Source: Vitrella brassicaformis
Lineage: Eukaryota > Sar > Vitrellaceae
Direction of reading: 5' to 3'
Assembly (NCBI GenBank): GCA_001179505.1
Contig: CDMY01000332.1
Coordinates: 26,143 to 90,142, forward strand
DNA length: 64,000 nucleotides
This document shows, piece by piece, positions 47,387-61,205 of the stretch. Each line of letters starts with the position of its first letter. Position 1 is the first letter of the stretch. Under the pieces are notes generated by a model. It was not told where the DNA came from. It made no database searches and saw only the letters and a list, made by a program, of their open reading frames with translations. Made by a program: the position numbers and the translations under genes.

Positions 47387-48083
47387 CGGCTCTGCCTGCT
47401 CAGACGCCAATCCGCCCTACAGTGTACCGAGCCGTTACCGGCTTAGCTCGCTGCTGGGTTGGTTGGGGACCTTCTGTCGTTGCGCGTAGACATTGTTGTT
47501 GACTGAAATATCGGTTGGTCTGTTTGCCGACACACATCACGTCAGCGAGACGGCCAGACAGTCCGCCCCAGCTATCGGCCATGCAGTGGATCGTCTGCCA
47601 GCGCCTCCCTGCAGGACCCATTGATTGTGTGTAAGAGTATATGGAGGGGGGCGCCCGGACCGACCGACCGACAACTCAAACCAGAAGTGGCCGCACGCAG
47701 CTTGAAATACACACACACACATCATGATGTGTGCCGACTGATGACGGACCGACAAGAAGAAAACAAAGGAGAGCGAGGAAAGCACCCCCAGTCACGGGCA
47801 TATGTAAGGTCCTCTCCCTCTGCCATGTCGATGGGATGGCCCGGCCCGTACCGTACCAGCTGGCACCGGGCGAACGAGCTCTAAATGAATGAATGGTGAG
47901 GAAGGCTGGCTGTCTGGGCGCCTGGCCGCCTCCTGTCCGTCTGTGTGTTCTGTTCTGTTCTGCTGCCCGTCTGGTGGTGTGCCGCTGAAAAGCACTGATA
48001 GATGGCCGCTGGCCAGTGGCGGGTAGATGTTGGCGGATTTGCCTACACCCCTAGCGCTCTCTCTCTCTCTCTCTCTGTGTGTG

Positions 48084-48115
<32 letters not shown>

Positions 48116-48487
48116 GTGTGTGTGTCCCCCGGTTTGCTGGCTGGCTGGCTGGCTGGCTGAGCGATGTCTATGCGATGGATGGATGGATGGATGGTTTGTG
48201 TGTTGTCACACATCACATCCGGAACGAGACAGATACCCACGCGAAGGGCTTGGCTGATGGCCGAGAGATGAGACACACACTACTGTCACCTCAGGAAGTG
48301 CATCCATTCCATCATCGAATGGGGTTCATGTGATCGAAATCCACCTAGTCCGCTCGCTCACTGCCTGTTGACCGTGAGTGACACACGCACATACATACAT
48401 CTACACGTCCACCACAAAAACCACACACGCGACGTACGCAAAAATTGTTGGGTTGAACCCACGTGATGAAAAACGCGTTGTTTCAGC

Positions 48488-48525
<38 letters not shown>

Positions 48526-48785
48526 ACAAACTGACAACAGCATACATATGTGTGTGTGTGTAGCGGCACCCACCCAACCCGACCACTCACTCAACCTTGC
48601 AGATTCGCAGATTGCGAAAAAACGAATAAGAAGAATTCCTCAGTCAGTCAGTCGGCCAGCCCACACGCCACACCGCCACACCGGCCGGCACCTGTTTGTT
48701 GCCCTAACACACACACACAGGCCCCCCAGCCGCATCGCCCCCCCATGAATGGTCTGCATCCATAGAGACATGCGTGCTATGCATC
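47387..48785. other. intergenic, repeat-rich
   Basis: 1.4 kb between the large secreted gene start and the MFS gene stop. Contains CT/GT runs at 48057-48125, GGCT repeats at 48137-48157, GGA/TGGA repeats near 48175-48195 and a CT run at 48490-48520. Promoter elements of the secreted gene must be at its left end; none recognised. Confidence 0.55.
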
Positions 48786-51700
48786 CTATGCCCCCTCAGC
48801 CACGCCCCTGTCTCGCTCGCGCAACGCGTCACCGTCATCCGAGCCGCCCTCTGCAATCCCGGACCGAAACGACGCGATTTCGACGATGCCGTGGCGGGAC
48901 ACCGGGGACGGCCCGTCCTCTTCGTCGTCGTCAGGACCGCGGTTCATCGGCGTCTGTTTCTCCTTGAACAGACCGCCCTGACGACACACATACACACATA
49001 CACACACACACGCACACACGCACAGCCGCAGCCGCAGCAGCAGGATACAGTACGCGATGCAGGCGGGCTTGCTTGCTTGCTTATTAGTGACCTGCGGGAA
49101 GCCGCTCTGTTGGTTGGGGCTCAGGCGGTCGTGTCGGTATGTGAAGTGGAGCGACCCGTAGATCAGGAAGCAGACCGCCCAGGGCAACAGCTGACACACC
49201 ATTAATTGACACACAGACACAGATTATGTGGGGCCGACGAGACACGTGCGCACTCACCATGGCGACCGTCAATGAGTTCGCTAAGGCGTTGACATTGTGC
49301 AGGCGCGTCTCCTCTGTCATGTCCTTGACCGCCAAGTCGCTGATCTCGTAGCCGAAGAACATCTGACATGTATGTCAAGCGGCAACACACCACACACGCA
49401 GTGGGCCTGGTGCCACTAGTGGGCCTCATCGTCCTTGCCCCACCTCTGCCATGAAGGCGACTGAATGTACGAGTCAATGACGTTGAATATGTACACAAAT
49501 GATCAGTCAATTCCACATCGGTAAGACAGAGGATGCTTCTACCTCGCTCTTCTACCTGATGGTGCCCCGAAAAGGCTTCCAGAAGCCCCCTCGATGGCCA
49601 GCAGCCACGCAAAGATGGTCGCACGGTCGGCAGGCTCGACGATGTCCGACAGGATGGGGCGGTTGGTCGCCACCGACGCCCACGATGCCACCATGCCCAA
49701 TAGAAACATGCAGGCAAGGAAGGCGATGTACCAGTCGGGTGACCGGGGGATGACCTGCAGCACTATAGCCGTCATGGGCATTCCGAGCAGGACCGAGATC
49801 TGCGCCGTGAGAGGCCGCCCGTGATTGCCGTTCCACGAGTGCAGCGAGTCGCCGATCTTCCCGCCAATCAGCCCACCAACTCCGGCACCGGCCTGCTTGG
49901 CGGCCCATGCGAGCGCAGCTTGATAATCCTGTAGGCCCACATACTGCATGACACACACAGACAGACAGACAGACAGAACGACCGAACGAAGTATGCAGCT
50001 TGTATGGTGTGCCATCCACCCATCCATCTCACCTGGTACCTGCACACACACACACACACACCACCACATATCCACGGCGATACAGACACATGTCCTGTCC
50101 TTAGAATCGGTCTACGACGTCAGCCCACCACAGGGTGAAGAAGGCCATCGCATTCCAGGGCACATTGCCGAACACTCCTTGCAGCACCACGCCCCAGAAG
50201 GATGGCTTCCTGGCCATATTTCGGATCTTCCTAAGCTCCCGAGCCATCCCGCGAACCACCGCCGACCGACGTCCAGTCCCGCTCTGAACGAACAGCCACG
50301 ATAAGGGCGGGAGGGAAGAGGAAGGCCAGTGCGCTGTGCGCCGGTCCGTCTTGTGTCTGTCTCTGTGTACACACCTGCTCGTCGGCTGCTGCGCTGCCAT
50401 GTCGTGGGATGCTCATGCTGGTCAAGGAGATGATGACGCCAAGCGCAATGGACAGGAGGCCAACAACAATGAAACCCACCCTCCAACCAGACATGCCTAA
50501 GCGCAGCGCATCCACCCATCCATCAGATACACACACACACACCACACAGGCAGCCGAAAAGATGATGGCATGCTCCCCCCGCGACAGCCCCTCTCTGCGG
50601 TTGGTGTGCGTGTGGCGTGACCCACCGCCTACCGAGGATGATCATCTGTGATATTGTGGTGGTTGCCACCCCTCCCAGAATGGCCCCTGTGTTCTGCGAG
50701 GCCTGCACCCACCCAAAGGCCCGTCCACGCTCGTCCACACTGAAGAGGTCAGCTATCATCGACTGGGATAGAGGCCCAACGCCTGCAGTGCAGTGCACAC
50801 AAACCAAAGCGGCAGCATGACATGATTGCCCTGTGATGCGTGGGATGGGATAATGTGGGAGTGACGCCTGTGCGTGTCGGTACTTGCGAGCGCCATGCCA
50901 TTCAGGGCTCGCAGAGACATCATCTGAGCAGATGTCGACGAAACGCACAGTCGTCAATGCTGCCAGCACCACCACCACCTCATCGCTCCCTCACCTCCCA
51001 GAATCGTGTTGACGCCGCTAAGACGATGGTGAAAACACCCCACAAGATGCACCCATACGCCTGCAGATGTCACCCACCAGTGGACACACGTCACGCATAC
51101 GGCAAGGCGAGCCTACCAGGACGGTCTGCCTGCTGTATCTGTCAGCAAGGAAGCCCCACACAGGCGCCGACAGCGACTGGAACAGACTTTGACAGAGCGA
51201 CAGCTGCCCGAGGTCCTGTCGAAACGAGCACATCAGGTGAAAGCACCAAAGTAGTGATAGACGGAAGATAGAACCTTTGTCGTTTTCATTCGCAGCAAGG
51301 CCATTGACCTTTGAGTGATGGATACTTACCTTTGGGCCGAGATGCAGCTCTCTTTCAAGGGCACGAAACGTGCTGGGCAGCAGTTGCATATCGGCCCCTG
51401 CAAGAAAGAGCACACACACAACACACAACACACAACACACAACACACAACACACAGACCGTTTGCTTCTCCTTGCAATCATCAATCAAGAGAGAGGTGAG
51501 TGAGTGAGTGTACTGGCGAACCATCGAGGGCACAGGCGACGTTGAGGATGTTTTGTGTCTTCCTGCGATTGGTGGAGGGGAGGGAGAGTCGCTTGCTCTG
51601 GAGGGGTCTGATGGCTGGCCACACAATGTCCGCAAGCCACACGGACGGCTGAGACCAGGTGGTTGCTGACGAGGCATGGGCCATCGAAGGCAGACATTCT

Positions 51701-51861
51701 GTGACAGGCACCGACGGGATGTCCACAGTACACTTGTCATCGGCCTCCTGGGCAGTCGCCATATCGCCAGTGGGGAGGACCTTGTTTCTCGTACTTCGGT
51801 AAATTTGGGTGCGAGCTAGGCCATCGGTGATCATGGGGCGTGCCACGCTCAAACCAGGCAT
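48786..51861 (-). CDS. major facilitator superfamily transporter (spinster-like)
   Basis: Thirteen exons in phase: 51861-51522, 51397-51330, 51215-51117, 51060-50995, 50923-50884, 50782-50633, 50496-50375, 50283-50119, 49943-49556, 49460-49444, 49362-49258, 49190-49092, 48977-48786 (616 aa). MFS signatures: after TM1 (ILNVACALDGADMQLLP), the loop motif APVWGFLADRYSRQTVLV; TM4/5 GPLSQSMIADLFSVDERGRAFGW with GAILGG; TM6 WRVGFIVVGLLSIALGV; in the second half NVPWNAMAFFTLW, AGVGGLIGGKIGD, FLACMFLLGMVASW and a last helix LLPWAVCFLIYGSL. An ~100-residue N-terminal and a ~60-residue acidic C-terminal tail are soluble. Exon 10 is only 17 nt and is required to make VAFMAE. The substrate cannot be told from sequence; the resemblance to spinster (lysolipid) transporters is an impression. 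Confidence 0.85.
51418..51455. repeat. AACACAC tandem repeat in an intron
   Basis: About five 7-8-nt units of ACAACAC type, lying in the minus-strand intron between exons 1 and 2 of the MFS gene, close to the acceptor on the coding strand. Confidence 0.85.
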
Positions 51862-52106
51862 TCACAGCATTCGATCACAACCCTCGCCAGGTCCACTAGC
51901 TAGCTACTCGAGGAAAAAATCACAAGAGCCGACGCACGCACAATCCTCGGTCGGGAGCACATGAAGGTGTATGTAATTTATCAGGTGTAAGATTCACTCA
52001 CAAACCACATGCATTCATTGGACACAAAAACTGCCTCGCGAAAAGACAAGACGGCCTGTCTCGAATACACTGACCGACCTGTGGATCTGTCTGTCTGTCT
52101 AGCTGT

Positions 52107-53500
<1,394 letters not shown>

Positions 53501-53654
53501 TGGATGGCGCTGCGGTTTCCGGAGGGGATGCGCCCGCCCTTTCGTTGTGGGAATGCTCACAGAGAGATCGGTGGTGGGCTAAGCTCGCGGATGTGGAGAG
53601 TGGAGAAGGACGCCGTGGGACAGATCTGCACCGCCAGCGTGTGATGAGTGAATT
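53501..53654. promoter_or_regulatory. short divergent promoter region
   Basis: 154 nt separate the SDR (-) and OPR-like (+) start codons, both of which encode leader-bearing proteins. No TATA-like box is visible. Confidence 0.5.
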
Positions 53655-56600
53655 ATGCACCCAAATGGACTCATCTACCGCCTCCTGTGGTCGCAGCTTC
53701 TCGTCCTGATCCATCTCGCCTTGAAGGGACCCGACGGAGATCTGGCTGCCGCTGCACGTCATCAATCATCCAAACGGCGTCCCTGCGGCTTTGTTCCACT
53801 TCTCCGACCTCTGCCAACTCGCTGCAGCATGCGGCGAAACGGGGTGGCGCACAGCGGTTTAGCCAGGGATGGGTGCGGCATGGCTGACTCAGAGAGAGGT
53901 TGCCAGGAGATGGACCAGAGGAGGCGAGGTGTATCTATGGCCACGAAGCAGTCGCCTTCGGCTCCCCCTGTTGCTGGGAAAAGGCATACAGCGGATGGTC
54001 GCGAAATGCGCCGTGTGCTATACAAAGCGACGAGGGGTCCTCGACGGGCATCGCTTCGGGCACTGATGCGACCAGGCGTTTATCGGACACTTCGGTGAGC
54101 CTGTTAGAAACAATCACTACAGCTTATCTCCGCGTTATTTGTCCCTCCCTCCCTCTGTGTTGTTCCACATCTCAGTTCGATACGGACCGAGAATGCCATA
54201 GTCAAGGCAGCAGGTGATGGCATGCGGCCGCTGCAGTCCCTCTTGCGCGACATGCTCACCGCCCACCCAACTCTTCTCCCTTCCTCGACCTATCGCAGCA
54301 CACCGGCAGCCTGGGACGATGACAAGGCGCCTCTCGCTCTCGACCCCACGTGCTGCATCACGGCCTTGTGGCACCTGGCGCACGACGACGGATGCAGCAG
54401 CAGCATCGAAGACTCCACACAGATGAGTCCATACGAGGCAGCGCCGCACTCGTCTGATCGGCCCCTTCCCGACCTTTCGTTGGTCCTGCAGCTAGTGGAA
54501 GCTCTCGTGAATTATCATCACTCTCGCTCGGCGGTAGCCAACGACGGTCATGCGGCTGCTTCCCGAGTGGTGCGATGGACCCCTGAAGAGCTGGTCAGTG
54601 CTGCCTGGGCGGCCGCCACGCTGCTGCATCGCTATCATCAGCCGAGAAGGGGGAACCACGCGGCTGTGAGGCAGCTGAGAGAGGCTTGCGCGCGCCTGTA
54701 TGACGTTGTTCTGGTGCATGCGGCGGGCCAGCTGCACAACTTCCGGCCGATTGAGCTGGCGCGGCTTCTGTGGACCCTGACACGAGTGCGTGACCCTGGC
54801 TCGGTGACGATTGAAATCTCTCAGGGATGGTCCTCGGGAGATGAGCCGCCCAGAAGAGGCAGGCGACTGAGGGCGGTGCTCGAGGAGGCGGCTTCCGTCA
54901 TGACGGCGACGCTGAGTCAGTCGACCCCCTACTCATGCAGCACTATGCTGTGGGCCCTGGTGCGGCTGTGGCCAAACAAGACGACTCTCCAGGCATCCCC
55001 CCTCTCGCCCGACGATCCTATCGATCACACATCAACGATCCCCACACCGACCCATTCTGCCGACGGTCGTGCAGGTGCACATCTTCAGCCCGTCTACTCT
55101 GCGCCGATAAGAGGACTGTTCCGCAAGACGGTCGAGATGCTGCTGGCCCCGCTGTCAGATGGCGACGAAATAGCGGCCGTCGACAGCTTCCCGGCCCGCG
55201 ACTTTGCACTCCTTCTGTGGTCGTGCACGCACTCGGGGCTCTTTCGGGACAATGGTGGTCTATCACGGCAGCTGTCCTCGGCTGTTCTCCGGTTCTTCAA
55301 GGCACAGCAGACGTATGCGCCGCCTGAGGGCGTGAGGAGCGGCGATTCGGCAACATTGCCAGAGGACATTACGGGGGAGGCCATGAAGCTGCACGAGGGG
55401 CGGTCGGGCGATGGATCGTTTCCGCTGACGTGGCGGCGACATCGGACGCCGATGGGGGCGAACCCGCAGGATGTGGCCCTCATCTGCTGGGCTGTCGCCG
55501 ATATGGGGCTGCTCGCCGACACCAAACAGACAGATCAGGTTGGTGATGGTGGGTGGGCAGATGAGATGCAGTCAGTGAAATCCATCCATGCATGTGTCTG
55601 TCAATCAGTTGGTAGCGTGGCTGTGGCCCTACGTGTGGCGGTACAGCAACATCCAGCCCGACGGCCTCAACCCCAACTCCACCACCCACACCGACAGCCC
55701 AACCTTCGCCTCTCTGGCCTTCCCAAAGGTGACCAACCGCCCCTCCCCCGCCCGCCTCTTCCGGCCCATCGAGCTCACATCAGTGGCCTGGTCGCTCGTC
55801 AAGCTCGGCATCCGCCGGCCGGCCATCCACCACGCCATCAGCCACCGTCTGCTGCAGTACCTGCGGTCCCATGTGGAGGCCATGAGGGTGCGTGGAAGGG
55901 ATGCCGTGGCTGCGCTGCCGAGAGGCGTGACGCCTGGCAGTCTGGCGATGCTGCCGTGGTCGCTGGCGCGTGCTGGCCTGGTGCAGGGGCGGATGGCGCC
56001 GCTTGTGACCGAGGTCATGGAGGTCGCCATCGTCGAGGCCTTCGCTACCAACTTCACGGGCTTCTCTGCTCATGTAAGGGACTTGACTGACTGACATGGG
56101 GCACACGTGGGGCTCGACATAAAGCGCTCTATGGCTGGCTCGTTTGCCTTTGCTTTGTTCGTCCAGGAGGTGTCTATCCTTAGCTATGCCGTGTCGATGG
56201 CCAACCTGGATGACCGCGTCAAGCGAGTGAGCCACCGACATGACAGCACAGACGACTAAGTACCGTTCGTTGCTCTCCTTTGTTGTGTCAAGGCATTCTT
56301 CGAAGAGGTGTCGGATCACTTCGCGCCGACGATCGGCAGCTGGCACCCACACCACCAGGCGCTGCTCTCATACGCCCTCCACAAGTCAGCCATCTGCGAC
56401 CCACCCATCGTCATGGCCATGGCCACGGCCCTCAAGAGCGCAGCCAACACACCAGGGGGCCTCTCGCGGTACCACCCCGATGTGCTCTTCAGCCTCATGG
56501 TGGGGCTGCTGAGCTGCGACAGTCAGGTGGATGCATTGAGGGGCTTCCGCAGACCCCGGGGAGTGCTGCTGGATGTGGCGGCCTATGTGGCTGGCTGGGT

Positions 56601-57711
56601 GAGGCAGCGAGGGCACGGCCAGAGGGTCAAGGGCCTGTCGCTGGCAACGCTGCTCGACCTGTGGGCTGAGAACAGGCTGCCGGGGACACTCGACATTGCG
56701 TGAGCGAGCGAGCAGGCCAGGCCCGCCAAGATGATTGAGTGTGTCAGCTGGTGGTGTATGGCTGCTGTCCGCTTCATCTCTATCAGGTCTGCCATTGTAG
56801 AGGACACCCATGTGCTGGGCCGCTTCTCGCCGCTGAGCCTCTGCATCGTCCTCAGCTCCCTCGCCAAAACAGGTTGGTTGGTGCAAACATACGTAACCGT
56901 CAGTCATATCATCTGCTGCTGAGTGCTTGCTTTGCTTTCTTTGCCGTGGGTACAGGTGTTGGCGTGTCCGACGGCTATCTGGCCCGTGCAGCCGACATGA
57001 TGGCCGCCAGCATCCACGAGCTCATCCAGACCCTCCCCAACACCTCGTCTGAACCATCCGTCGACACCACGGCAGAGACACCGGCCCCCCTGGCCGACGA
57101 GTGGCTGCCATTCCTGGCCCTCCCTGACAGCAGTCAACACGTGCAGTGCCACCCGCACCCCACCGCCGGCATTTCCGACGAGGCGTCACCCCTCACTGTG
57201 CGTGGCTTGGTCATGGGCCTCTGGGGGCTGGCGGTGCTCTCGACACGGCTGGTGGGTCACACACAAGACCAAGACGGGGGCGAGAGTGCGGGCGCGGCGA
57301 GCTCGCTCGTGGGCCAGGCGGTGGACGCGGCTGTGGAGCTCTTCGACGACACAAATGTCCTCGAGAGGATCAGAGGAGGTCAGTCAGTCAGTCACACACA
57401 CACACACCCACGCACACACAACATCCGTCATGCCACCTACCCGTCCATTGTGGCTGTCTGTCTGTGTGCCTGGTACAGATGTGTTGCTGCTGCCAGCAGC
57501 TGCCGAGGCCTTCGCGATAGTGGGGCAGTACGGCCACCGGCTGGACGAGCAGCCCCGCTACCGGCGCGTGGTGCGGACTCTAGCCTGCTTTGCGGTGCCG
57601 ATGCTCACCGAGGGGTCGGTGGGCGAGGCGGACCTGGCGCGGCTCGTCAACGCTGTCGAGTGCCTCCATGAGTGCAAGACAATCGATCGGAGTGGACCAG
57701 TCGACCAATGA
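53655..57711 (+). CDS. helical-repeat (OPR-like) putative organelle RNA-binding protein
   Basis: Eight exons in phase: 53655-54094, 54176-55538, 55609-56073, 56167-56226, 56293-56699, 56787-56872, 56956-57378, 57479-57711 (1158 aa). The N terminus has a hydrophobic leader (LLWSQLLVLIHLALKG) followed by an Arg/Ser/Ala-rich stretch, as for a complex plastid. Degenerate ~38-residue helical repeats follow, each with a P/F-x-x-x-x-A-x-LLW-A/S-L/V core: FRPIELARLLWTLTRV, YSCSTMLWALVRLWP, FPARDFALLLWSCTHSG, NPQDVALICWAVADMG, FRPIELTSVAWSLVKLG, TPGSLAMLPWSLARAG, HPHHQALLSYALHKS. This pattern is that of octotricopeptide and RAP/FASTK-like proteins that bind organelle RNA. No C-terminal RAP domain is evident. 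The start was set at 53655 because the leader exon joins in phase to the repeat exon. Confidence 0.72.
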
Positions 57712-58920
57712 ATGGATGCAATGATGAGGGGTTGCACTTCTGAGTAGCGACGGACGGCTGGTCGGCACAGCCATCCCTTTTGCCAGTGTGTGTGGGCTCG
57801 GAAGAAGAAATCACATGTGTACAATCTGTGTGACGGATGTGCAACGGACAGATTGAAACAAAAGAAAGATGGGTCGCTCGGGTTGGTAATCTAGCGAGAA
57901 TCGTCTTGTGTGCTGCATGGCATCGATGGCGCCCCAGAGAAATGGGTCTGTGTTTGATTGATGACTAAATGCACGCGGGGGCTTCAATGCTCGTTGGTCC
58001 GTCCTTTACGTGTCATTCACGAGTGTTGACACACCGTCGACAGGCAGGCAGACAGACAGGCGGGGAGGGAGGGCGAGAGCTGCACAGCACACCACACAAA
58101 CACACAGCTCACGTATTAAAACCAAGGAGAGGCAGGAGACAGGAGGGAGGGAGGGAGGGAGGGAGAGAGAGGGAAGCACGACCATATGCAGCGATACATA
58201 CCATTCAGAAGCATGAAGGATGCATCCACTACACGCGGAATGGGGCTCATTCTGAAGAATGGGAACGAAAACTGGGTTGACTGTCCTTACCAGAAGTGAG
58301 GGTCTGCACTCAGTCATGGCCATACCAGCCAGCAGCAGCCCCACACATCCAGAAATGACCCTCCTCACTTGTGGGCCTGTGAGGCCATTTCTTTCTGGAT
58401 ATCCCCCAAAGGTCATTCATTTCTGGATACTTGGTGCCCATTTCTGAACTTTCTGAACAATCTGAGTGCACATCCAGACCAATAATCCACACAACTACTA
58501 CGCCATATATGCCAAGCACAGCTCCCTACATTAATCACTGCTCCAACAGAAACGACCGAGCGCTGCGGCACTCGAAATATCTATCTCTGGCCTGTCTCCC
58601 ACAGCATCCACGCTGTCATCTGCGGCCGAACACCAGCTGAGCGCCAGCCAACCCTCCCTTTGTCGATGACTGCACTGAGCGCTGACCACCGCCTCCATCC
58701 ACAGTCATTTCGATTCTGGACCTGGTCAGCATCTTGACGGAGACCCGATCAATCGCCACCCGCCCATAATATCACGCATGAATTTCGAGCAGCTCCTCGC
58801 TCTCAGCTGGCTAAGGGCCACCCGTTATGTCCTCCTTATCGGCCGCCGCTGACGTTCCTTCCAGTCGTCTGTTGAGCTGTGCTGCCTGTCGGAACGAGCG
58901 GAGGGAAAAGGATGAAAGGC
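57712..58920. other. intergenic
   Basis: 1.2 kb with no supportable gene. GGGA repeats at 58142-58165 and CAGA repeats near 58040-58060; the section 58300-58800 is less repetitive but shows no convincing coding frame. Confidence 0.5.
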
Positions 58921-59780
58921 CTAGGGACGCTGAGCCGCCTGCTGCTGCTGTTGGTGGTGGTGCGGCTGCCGCATCATGTCGGTAGCCGTGTGGGTGCGCC
59001 AGTCGGTGTCTGCAAAAGGCGTGTGGTGGCGGTAGTAGTAGTGGTGCTTATCTGCATGGGAGGGCGGGCCGGAACGACTCGACACAGACACAGACTCGCC
59101 ACAACGAGGTCGAGCAACAAGCGCACACGCCTGACACGCACAAGCCAACACAACACGCCAAACACTGGTCATGTACACGGCCTCGACCCATCTACGCTGG
59201 TCTGGGTGGGTCACCGGTATGTGTGGTTGCCAACCCCAACAAGGCCAAGACGGTCGGCAGGGAGTTCCTCGAGGACCTGACACACTCAGCACATTAGCCA
59301 GCGTGTGATTGAACAATCTATGTCGGTATGGTCTGTGCATAGTTTACCGATGCCCTGATGGAGCGTCTGTAGTTCGTGGTCTGCCTCATCTGGGGGTGCC
59401 TTCTTGGCCGCAGCGTCGTCCTCGACCAGAGGCGGCGACCCTGCTCGCTTGGCGGCGGCAGACCAACCTGGCGCCGTCTGCGACGCCGGTCATCATCGCC
59501 TCTGCATGCCACATGGTTGTGGCTGCCTCGCGTATGACGCCCTCCGTCAGCTGCCGCGCCTCCCGCGTGGCGGCAGCTGCAGGGCCGCGGCCCCTGCAGA
59601 GATGGCGCGGCGTAGCTGCTCGGCGAGAGTGAAGCGTCGCTGTAAGGAAGAGGACATGAAGATCTTGCTGCCGGGCATGGCAGCCGCCTCCTCGTCGGTG
59701 CAGTAGACACTCCGTCCGTTGACCTGCAGGAGGCCAACGCAGAGGAGGGATGGTCTGGCGGAGCTGGGCCCTCCGCATTT
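58921..59780 (-). CDS. uncertain coding-like sequence
   Basis: On the minus strand, one frame reads VNGRSVYCTDEEAAAMPG and AEQLRRAISAGAAALQ (after a CTGCAG acceptor at ~59724), while the adjacent frame continues with ATREARQLTEGVIREAA and HAEAMMTGVADGARL. A Gln/His-rich end (QPHHHQQQQQ) closes a frame at 58921. I cannot join these in phase, so this may be a diverged gene, a pseudogene or chance. It would be divergent from the PSII gene at 59860. Confidence 0.22.
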
Positions 59781-59859
59781 ACGCGCTTGAAACGTTGTTG
59801 GCTAGGGTGCTCCGTGAAACCGCTGCCGGTTAGGCTGAGCAGCTACAGAGCGACGCAGC

Positions 59860-61205
59860 ATGATGAAGGCAGTGTGTTTGGTTGTGGCTCTCGGCCTGCA
59901 GGTGGCGCTGGCCTTCGTGCCGCCCTCCGCCCTGAGGGGCCAGACATACCCGGTCCGGCAGCCAACGCAGCTCCATATGACGGGAGAGGTCGAGCGGAGG
60001 AACTTCATGCACAACGCAGGCATGCCATTGCATTCAATGCGACTCACGCCGCAGACAGACAGACACAATGACAGATTGGTCATTGTTTGCTGTTGTTGGC
60101 TGGTTGCAGGTGGTTCGCTGCTGGGTCTAGCCTTGGGTCTTGGCTTCGCGGAGAACGCCTTCGCTGATGGAGCGGTGAGGGAAGGAGATCTGGACACATT
60201 ATGTGACGACAGACGAGATCCATTCTCTCCCTCTCCCATGCTGCATCTGGCTGTGATGCGATGATGGGTTGCAGGTGAGCGATGCCACGGTGCAGAGAGC
60301 TCGCGGCACGTACGGCATCAGACTCCTCGTAAGCGACCACACACACCACACACACGGACGGGAGGGAGGGAAATGGGTGGATTGAATGAGATGAGATTGA
60401 CGGGCATTGTGCCTGACCTGACGCCTGCAGGACCTTGAGCCCGCCGTGAACAAGGGCGACTTCTCAGCTGTGGTACTCATGAGTGACTCATAGATGTATG
60501 TTCTCATGTTTGTTCATCACTCGATGATACATGTTCGTTCATCCGTCAGGCCAAGGAGAAGAACGCCTTCACTCTGTTCAATAGGTGAGCGATCGTGATG
60601 CGGTGGGGGGGCCTGGGTTCAGGCGCAGGAACTCCCTGTCGTGTGTGTGTGTTTGTGTGTGTCATGTGTCTGTCGTGCGCGTCTGTCTGTCTGTCTGTCT
60701 GTTGTCTGCCTGGCTGTGTGCAGCGGTGCGTATGCCAAGAGAGGTCCGATAGATCGCGAGAACAAGGCCAAGGCGGAGTCCATCACCAAGGACATCTTTG
60801 CCGCCGTCGAGGCCAAGGACGTCAACAAGCTCAAGTCATCCTATGCCGAATACAAAAAGGTCAGCCAGGCAGGGCAGTCGATCACAAACCAACAAGGCAG
60901 GCACAAGCAAGTTACAAACACACCAACACGGACACCGTCTGTCTGGTGTGTTTGTCGGTGACTCCGTCCGTCACTCAGCAGTTCCTGCCTACTGACCTGG
61001 TCGGGCGCTCCTCCAAGCTGGTCAAGCAAGAGAAGGTCAGTCAGACTTTCTGCAACGCACAACACACACGGATGTCACTCACGCACACTGAATGCCCGTT
61101 CTCCCTCTGTGTGTGGGCGTCACGTCTGTCTGGTTTGGCTGACTGCAGGCCCAGGCGCATTCCTCCGACTTCCACTGGACGCAGCGGAGAGCCGCGTTCG
61201 ACTGA
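59860..61205 (+). CDS. thylakoid-lumen photosystem II extrinsic protein (Psb31/PsbQ-like helical family)
   Basis: Eight exons in phase: 59860-60019, 60110-60174, 60275-60328, 60431-60472, 60550-60584, 60724-60859, 60979-61035, 61149-61205 (201 aa). Targeting is layered: signal peptide (VCLVVALGLQVALAF), then a transit peptide that begins with Phe (FVPPSALRG), then a twin-arginine leader (RRNF, hydrophobic SLLGLALGLGF, cleavage near AFADGA). The mature part is helical: ARGTYGIRLLDLEPAV, KGDFSAVAKEKNAFTLFNSGAY, TKDIFAAVEAKDVNKLKSSY. The GDFSAV-EKNAF-LFNSGAY segment recalls the PSII extrinsic proteins of diatoms (Psb31, PsbQ-related four-helix bundles). Lumen location is well supported; the exact subunit name is not. 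Intron 1 appears to start with GC (CAG/GCATGC). Confidence 0.75.

Noticed and set aside
58880-59280. Plus-strand 133-codon ORF starting GTSGGKRMKGLG
   Set aside because: No domain or leader, runs through repeat-like DNA and opposes coding-like minus-strand sequence.
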